Origin: JAEUHM01 sp964538625
GTDB lineage: Bacteria > Verrucomicrobiota > Verrucomicrobiia > Verrucomicrobiales > Verrucomicrobiaceae
Length of the DNA: 64,000 nt
Assembly (NCBI GenBank): GCA_964538625.1
Contig: CAZIGH010000004.1
Span: 1 to 64,000, forward strand
Direction of reading: 5' to 3'
Shown: one piece after another, positions 24,688-33,600 of the stretch
Layout: every line of letters starts with the position of its first letter
Numbering within the stretch: the first letter of the stretch is position 1
Notes under the pieces: model-generated
Seen by the model: only the letters and a program-made list of their open reading frames with translations
Database searches by the model: none
Told to the model about the DNA's origin: nothing
Translations under genes and position numbers: made by a program

Positions 24688-27600
24688 TCACGGCGGGCTG
24701 TCATCAAAGAACTCCACTGCGCCGCTTAGCTTGGGCACGGTGCTGAGCGTTTGCGGTGCCACGGGGATTTGAGGTAACAGGAAGTAGCCGTAACCCAGCG
24801 CACAGCCGCAGGCGGGGACGATGAGACCACGGAAGGGGACGGTGCGCTTGACTACGGGTGAGGTGCCTGGCAGCGGGAGCTTGTAGCTGCCGGTAAAGAT
24901 GCCGGTGCTACTGTCAAAGGAGGTGATGGTCACTGAGTTGGTAACGGAGCCTATGACTTGCAGGCGGTTAATGCGTGAGGTGGAGGTGGGGTTGTAGAGT
25001 CGGGTGCTTTGACCAAACTCTGCTCCTTCCTCGTCCAGTCCGCCGAGGAAGAAGTCCAGCCCGGTATTGAAACTGCCTGCGGCGACGGGTGTGACGCCCC
25101 CGATGAGTTGCCCGGGTGCGGGGCGTTCATAGTAGGCGCCTTCACAGAGCATTTGAAGTGTGCCAAAGCCTTCTTTGTAAACGGTGTCCCTGCTGGTGCT
25201 TGGCTGCTTGGGCTTGAACCAGTCCATGAGGCCGAAGACGAAGTTGGTTTGTGGTGCACCGATGGCGGCGGTGATTTGCAGCACACCCTGGGCTGAGCCT
25301 TTGTTCCCATACAGCGACTTGTAAACACGCATTTGGCCCTGTGGTCCGACGAAGGTGCTTCCTGTGATGGCGCTACCATCTGGCAGGCGCCCGCTGACGG
25401 CGACATTGCCCGCAAGGCTGGTCACGTTTGCTGTGAGCGTGCCGTATCCCTGAGGCCCCGATGAGCTGGTGTTTTCGGCATAAAGGTTGTGCCGTCCTTT
25501 GAAGGCGGTGGCGGGTTTGCTCCTGACATTCCACACCTTGCGCCAGCCATAGCCGATGGCGGCGGCGGTGGCGGTTTTAGCTGGGGATGCGGCATCTGCG
25601 GAGGCGGTGCTGAGCTGGGCGAGGAAGCTGTTGTTGGCTGCATTGAAGGTGAGTTTCAGCTGGCGGCTGCCACGCATGAGGGACACAATGAGTTGCGGTG
25701 AGGCGAGATTGCCCGGGAGTGAGCTGAGGCGCGCGGTGAAGCTGCGGCGTGCGATGCCTTCGATGATGACGCCGGTGACTGAACCCGATTTGCTGACGCT
25801 GAGGTTGAGGATGGAACCCACTTGCGGATGCGGCCCGACGTAGCTGATGGCGGATCTACCGATAAAACCGTGCCAGGTACCGCTGAGGTCTCCGGGCAGT
25901 GGGTCTGGTTCGGCGGAGAGGTTTTCCACTTCATAAATGGGCACCCAGCCGCCGATGCGTCGTGTGCTGATGTAGTAGCTGACAAGCACATCGCGGAAGC
26001 CACCTGCGGGAAGCACGGTGGTGTCCTCGATGACGGGCAGGAAGGGGTGGGTGCGGTTCCACATGAGCACGTCTGGTGGCAGGTTGGTCACGGCGAGGCG
26101 GAAGCCGTTCATGGGGATGCTATGCGGATTGCTTACCCGCACCACATGCTCAAAGAGGCCACTGCGAAGGTTCAGCACCAGCGGCCCTTGCACGGCAATG
26201 ACTGGTACTGGGTGCTGCACTTGAATATTGGCGGTCACCACGCCGCTGGCTCCAGTGCCTGAACTGTCGAGAGCGGCTTGCACATCGAAGCTGGCGGTGC
26301 CGGTGTAGCCCGGTGCTGGGGTGAACTTTAGCCCTAACGTTCCCTGCGCGATGGTGATGGAGTCGCCGTTGTTGATGAGAGTGGAGCCGTTGTTCTGGTA
26401 GAGCGTGCCGTTCTGGATGTTGGTGATGAGGAAGACGGTCACATCAGCGTCGTCCACTACGTTTTTGGTGAGCACGAGGCCGGTTGTGGTTTGCACATCC
26501 ACGATCGTGGTAGCGTTCGTCACGCCTGGTAGATCAGCGATAGAAGCCACGGGGATGACGGTGGTGACAGTGGCACCTCGCAGGTCTGCTGCGGCACTGC
26601 TCATGGCGGCCTGCACGGTGAAGCCGAAGCCTGCGGGAGTATTGAAGTCGTTCGCATCCGCATGAGGCAGGAACTTCAAGCCTGCAGTACCTTCGGCGAG
26701 AGTGATGAAGTCTCCGTTGTGGATTTCAGTGACGCCGTCGGCGCGGAACAAGGCACCATTGAGGATGGAGGTGATCTGGAAGTGCGTGGTGAGGCCTCCG
26801 TCGGCGGTGTTGGCGCTGATGACTAGGCCACTTGCAGTCACTTCATCTTCACTGGTCGATGCGGCACTGATCGTCGGCTCGAAGGCGAAGGTTTCGTAAG
26901 CACCGGAGTCTGGTTTTGGGCCACGAACGCGGAGGTTAGGATCGCCGCGTTGGTCAAATGGGATGGCCTCGGTGAGGTCGAGGTCGCCATCGAGGTCGAG
27001 GCTGTCGGCGGGCAGGTTGGCTACGAGGCCGTTGTTGATGGCGGGGCTGCCGTTGAGCAGAGCGTGGGTGTCCGTGGGGCCACCGTTGTCGGCGAGGGGG
27101 CCGAGGAGCGGGTTCAACGGGTTGGCAAGGGTGCCAGTCAAGTCGCTGGGCGCGTAAGCAGTGAAGGTTCCACGGACCAAGGAAACACCGTTCCCGAAGA
27201 CGTTCCCTCCCTCCGAAGTCAATGTGCCACCTGCGCGCCACACGTCCCTACTGTCGCTTGGAGCCTCATTTGCGGCGATAAGGGTATTGCGGAGTACCAC
27301 GTTGCCGCTGACTGTTATTAGCAGACCAGCAAAAATGTCTGTGTTGACGTTTTTGGTAATGGTGGAGTGACTGATGGTAACGGTGCCTTGTTCCACATAG
27401 ATACCGGCTCCTCTCTGCGAAGAGTTCCCCGAGAACGTGGAGTTTACAAAGGTCCCTGTGCCCGAGGAGAACATCTTGAGTCCACCGCCAGAGAAGGTGG
27501 CACTGTTTCCATTGATGGTGCTATTGGCGATCGTGAGGTTGCCAGCACTCACGTGGATACCACCACCTTCAGAGCCAGGGCCGTTAGCGCCATTTCCACG

Positions 27601-30600
27601 GACTGCCACCTCAATGAGCGTGAGATTACCTTGGCTGAGGATGCCGCCGCCGTGGCTGTAAAAAGATGTCAAGCTGCCACCCGTGATGGTGACGCCTCGG
27701 ATGAGCACGGTGCCGGTAGTGATGTTGAGCACCCGGCTGTTGGTGGCAGTGTTGCGTAGAGTCAGGACTCTGGCTCCCAGACCCTGAAGCGTGATGTCGG
27801 AGGAAAGGGTGAGTTGCCCACCGGAGAGAGTGATCTCGTCCGCGGTCGCATCCGTGAACACCGCACCGGCGAAGGTGATGGTGTTCGCTCCAGCGATGGC
27901 GTTGGCATTGAGGATGGCCTGACGCAGCGAGCCGTCGCCAGCGTCGTTGGTGTTGACCACGACGAAACCGTTTTGCGCGATGGTGACTGTGGCGTTGTTT
28001 GGTGTGCCTGCGGTGTAGTCCGTGCCGCGTGGGAGGACGTTGAGGCGGATGGTTTCGGATGGCTCGGCGGCTTGACCTCCGCCGATGTCGGCTTCTGGAA
28101 TGGCGGTGAGGGTGAGTGCCACGCTGGTCTGTCCTGCGGGGATGGTGACGCTGCCTGCGCCGGTGACGGGGTCGAAGCTCACGGAGGCTCCGCTGAGGCT
28201 ATAGTCGTCTGCGCTAGCGATGGTGGAGGCATCGAGTTGGAAGTCCACGACCAACGCTGCGGTGGTGTTGGTGCGGCTGAAGGTGTAGGTGCCGGTGGCT
28301 CCGCCTTCCACCGCAGTGGCGGTGGTGGCGGTGATGCTGACGGCGTCGATGATGGTGCGGCTGAGCTGGGTGGCGGCGGTGTTGCCGTTGCCTGCGGCGT
28401 CGCTGGCTACGCTGGCGGCGATGTCGGCGGTGACGACTAGGCCGGGACCGTTGGGCGTGAGGTCAAAGGTGTAGGTGTCTCCGTCCACGGCGGTGAAGTT
28501 GCTGAGCACGGCGTTAACCACGGTGATGTCAGTGGCGATGAAGTTAAGGACGTCCTCGCTGAACTGCGCGGTGACGGTGAAGAGGGCGTTGGGCGCGGGC
28601 GATGCTGCGGGTGTGGTCAACTCCACCGTGGGCGGAACGGTGTCCACGGTCCAAGTGTAAGAGGCCGGAGTGCTGTCCACATTACCTGCGGCATCAATGG
28701 CGCGAACTCGGAAGGTGTGAGGGCCATCGGACAGACCGGTGTAGGTTTGCGGGCTGGTGGCAGTAGTGAAAGCTGCGCCGTCCAAGGAAGCCTGGTAGGA
28801 TGCCACGGCGCTGCCGGTGCCGTTGCCAGTGAAAGTGAACGTGGCGCTGGCGCTGTTGCTGGGGCTGACGGGATTGCCGGTGATGGTGGTGTCTGGCTCC
28901 ACGGTGTCCACTGTGATGGTGTTCGTGCTGGAGTCTGGGCTGGTGTTGCTGGCGGCATCGGTGGCACGGGCGCGGAAGGTGCGGGAGCCGTCGGCCAGCG
29001 GTATGGTGGGGGTAAAGCTCCAGTTGCCCGCTCCATCAGCTTGCGTGTTGCCTGCCATGCTGCCGTCGATGAAGATGGTGACGGTGGAGCCAGGTTCTGC
29101 TGTGCCTGACACGACGGGCAACGGGTTGTTGGTGACTGAGGCATTGGCGGGCGTGACCACGACAGGGGCTGGCGGCGGTGTGGTGTCGATCGTCCAAGTG
29201 TAGCTGGCTGGTGTGGCATCGGCATTGCCAGCGGCATCAATGGCACGGACGCGGAAGGTGTGGTCTCCGTCGGCCAATCCGGTGTAAGTGCGCGGGCTGG
29301 TGGATGAGGTAAAGGGTCCGCTGTCCAAGGAGACCTGGAAGGAGGCCACGCCGCTGCCGTCACCGTCATCGCCTATGAAGCTGAAGGTGGCGCTGGAACT
29401 GGAACTGAGAGATGGCGGGTTGCTGATGATGGTGGTGTCTGGGGCGATGGTGTCCACCACCCAGGTGTAGCTGGCCGGTGTGGGGTCCACGTTGCCTGCG
29501 GCATCCACGGCACGAACCTGGAAGGTGTGCGAACCCTGGGCCAGGCCGGTGAAGGTCTGCGGGCTGGTGGCCGTGGCGAAGCTGCCGCCGTCGATACGCG
29601 TCTCAAACCTGGCGATGCCGGTTCCTACGTCGCTGCCGGTGAAGGTAAAGGTGGCGCTGCTGCTGGAGGATGGGTTGGTGGGATTGCCGGTGATGGTGGA
29701 ATCCGGAGCGGTGGCGTCATAGGTCACGGTGTTATCCGTGCTGGTGGATGCTTGGTTGGCGGCGCTGCCTGCGCTGAGAGCCGCTGCGGCGGGGATGCTG
29801 GCCATGACGGTGCCATGGGTGGACATGCCACTGACGGCGACGTTGTAAGTGCTGGGGCCACCGGTAATGACACTGGCGGTAGGCAGCGCGGTGCCGCTGA
29901 GAGTGACATCTGCTGCGGAGTCAAAGCCCGTTACCGGCTCACTGAAGATCACGGTGAAGTTGACCGGGCTGGTGTTGGCGGGATCAGCCTGTGCGGCGGC
30001 CTGGTTGATTGCTACGGTGAGCAGGTCGTCATTGATGATGGTGCCTGTGGCAGTGGCTGTGGTGAGGAGGTAGCCGCTGCTCGGGTTGCTGAGTGTGACG
30101 GTGAAGTTCTCGTCCAGCTCGGCTAGGGTGTCCTGCGTCACGTTGATGGTCAGTGTGGTGCTGGCGTTGCCGTTGGTGATGGTGACCTGACCGGAGGGCA
30201 GCGTGCCTCCGAAGTCGGCTGCATTCACCGCAGCGCCGGTGACCGCGTAGTCCACAGTGGCATCACCCGTGGTGTCGCCGGTGCGGGAGACGGTGAAGGT
30301 GAAGGCCGTGGTGCCTGCGCCCGTGCCTTCTGCTTTGTTGGAGTCCAGCGCGGCGATGGAAACGGACTTCTGCAACTCAAAAGCTCCGATGTCCACCGTG
30401 CCAATCGCACGTGCGAAGCCAGTGCCGCGTTGGTCGAAGGGAATCGCCTCAGTGGTATTCGTGTCGCCATCGAGATCGAGGGTGTCTGCGGGGAGGAGTG
30501 CGTTATTGCCCGCATTGATAGCAGGGCTGCTGGGGAGCAAGGCGCGGGTCTGCGTAGGGCCACCGTTGTCGGCAAGAGGGGCAAGTTGAGGATTGAGCGG

Positions 30601-33600
30601 CGAGGCGTTTGTTCCCGTAAGGTCGCTCCCCGCCCAAGTCACCGCGTTCAGTGTATCCTGCCCGTTACCGATGAGGTTGCCACCATTGGAAGTCAGCGTG
30701 CCACCGCTGCCGCGAAACACATCCGGCTGCGCGGTCGAGGCTGTATTGCCAGCGACGATGCAGTTCGCCAGGGTCAATGTGTTGGTGTCTGCGGCAATAC
30801 CACCTCCTCGATGATTGGCGGTATTGCCGCTGATGGTCGTGTTGTAGAGGGAAGTTGTGCCATTGTTTAACACCGCACCGCCGCTGCTTAGAGTGGTATT
30901 GCCGCTGAAGGTGCAGTTGATAAGAGTGAGGTTATTCGAGACGGCAGTATAAACACCGCCTCCCGAACTGGCAGAATTGCCGCTGAAAGTGGAGTTCACC
31001 ACCGTGGTTACAGCACCCGCGGCAAAAATATTTCCACTACTCAATCCGCCTCCAGGTCCCGTGCCTGTGTTGGCATTGCCCGTGATGGCAGAGTCCAGCA
31101 CCACGAGCGTGCCGTTGTTCAAGATGCCGCCTCCTGCCGTGCCAGTGCCAACAGTGCCGCCGGTAACCGTGAGGCCGCTCATGCGGACGGTGGCTCCGGC
31201 ATTCACGAGAAAGACACGGCTAGCATTGTTGCCAGAAACGGCCAGCTTTCTAGCCCCGGTGCCCTGGATGATGGCGTTAGAGGAAAGGGACAACTGCCCA
31301 CTGGTCAGCGTGATGGTGTCTGCCGTGGTATCCGTGAAGTTCACCGTGCCACCAGTGCCGTCGGAGAAGGTGATGGTGTCCGTGCCTGCGATGGTGTTGG
31401 CATTGAGCACTGCCTGACGCAGCGAGCCTGTGCCGCTGTCGTTCGTGGTGGTGACGAGGAAGCTGTTCTCCGTGATGGTGACCGTGGCGTTTTCGTTCGG
31501 CGCAGCGGCGGCCACGTAGCCGGTGCCAGAGGTGACATTGAGACGCGCGGTCTCGGCGGCTTCGGCGGGGTTGGGGCTTTCAACCAGCGCTGTCAGAGTG
31601 ATGGTGGCGCTGGTGGAACCATTTGGGATCACAATACTACCGAGGCCTGTGCCGTTGTCGAAGGAGACACCCGTGCCGGTGAGGGTGAAGTCTGTGGCCG
31701 CGACGGCGCTGCTGGAGAGGTCCAACTCGAAGTTCACGGTCAACGCCCCTGTGCTGAGAATACGCGTGAAGGTGTAGAGTCCGGTGGCTCCGCCTTCCAC
31801 CGCAGTGGCGGTGGTAGCAGCGATGCTGACCTGATCCACAATGGTGCGGCTGAACTGCGTGGCGGCGCTGTTGCCATTTCCCGCGGCGTCGGCGGCTACA
31901 TCAGCGGGGATGTCTGCGGTGGCGGTGACGCCGGGGCCGCTGGGCACGAGATCGAAGGTATAGACAGAGCCGCTACCTGCGAAGTTCTGCACGGTGGCGT
32001 TGGCCACCACGATGTCTCCGACAGCGAAGCCACTGACGCTTTCGCTGAACTCGACCGTGACGGGGATCGGTGCATTGGTCGTCGGATTGCCCGTGGAGCT
32101 GCTCATGGCCACGGTGGGGGCGGTGTTGTCCATCGAGTAAGTTTGGTCCGTGGCGGGCTCAGTTTTGGGCAGGTTGTTCAGAACTAGATCGGTGATGAAG
32201 CCCGCAGGTGCTGCGGAGTTCAAGTTGAGGCCAACGGTGCCATTGAAGCTGGCGAGATCACCGCCGGAGACGGAGAGATCAAATACGGAATCTGCGGTGA
32301 AAGTGGCAACGTTGGTAACGGTGGCGGTGGTGCCGGTGACGGTGAAGTCAGTGGCATCCACGCCGGTGACGTTCTCGCTGAAGGTCACTCGGAAGACCAA
32401 AAGATCCGCGTTGGTATCTGGCGAGGCGGGAGTCAGCCGGGTGAAGGAGATGGTGCTGGGAGGTGTCTTGTCGATGGTGAACATCTGACCAGCGAACGGA
32501 AGCGGGGTGGTCACATCATGCGAGACATTGGTGTCGTTGATGAAGTTCACGCTCAGCGTGCCGTCGCCCGAGCCGGTGCTGGCGGTGATGTTCCAGGTGG
32601 TGTAAGCACCGCTGCCGGGAGGGGTTTCCGTCCCGGACTCGGTAACGCCAGTGATGGTAGGAGTTGTCAGCCCGCCATTGACGAGCGCAAAGTTGCTGGC
32701 AGTGATGCCTTTCACCGGAGAGGAGAAGACGATCTGCCAGGTGACGGTTGGGTTTTTCGTCGGATTGCCGCTGGAGCGATTGAGGGAGACGATGGTTGCA
32801 TCAGGACGGTCCAGCAGGGTGATGGTGGCATCGTTGGCGGCGGGAGTTTCGGGATCGTTGGTGACGACGGAGGGGAAGTAGCCTGCGGTGCCGACACCGT
32901 TGGTGGTGGAGACAGTGGCCTGACTGTGGAGTGTGGTGCCGACCCAGGTGAGCGGGTCGTTGTTGACGGTCACGCTGTACTTGATGGTCAGGGACTTGCC
33001 TGGAGGCAGATTTGCGATGGTGATGGGTGAACCAAGGTGATGCGGTGATGCGTGTAGGTGGGGTTTTGCCCCGGCTGCCTGACCCTTCGCGGGCAGACGA
33101 CGCTCCCCTTTGGTGAGGAAGCCGTGCATTAGACCGCCGCGCTGGTGTTTGTTGTAATGATCACACAGGCCGAGAGCGTGGCCCATCTCGTGCATGATGG
33201 TGGTCAGCAGGTCGATGCGGTCTTTTGCGCTGCTGTTTGCCACGCCACCGTTGAACTCTTCATCCTCCAGCGGCGTGGTGTCTATGAACCAACCGTTGCC
33301 CCCGGCTGTAACGTCAAGCCGGACGATGTCACCGCTGTTTTCACCCAGATACCAGCCGGGGAGATCGACGACTTCAAAGCTGACGTGATCGAGAATGCGG
33401 AGCTGTTCATCGGTGAGGCCAGTCGCCGCCCAGCGCTCACGGGCAGCTGTGACGATAGGATCAAGCTGGCCCTGGGTAAGGATCGAAACTGCCCCGCCCG
33501 CAACAGGTTCGTTGTTGTCCGTAGCTTGAGGTGATGAGGACTCAGTCTTGGGATTCACCACTGGGCTGTGATGACGTGCGGTCTCAGTCCAAGCGATGGC

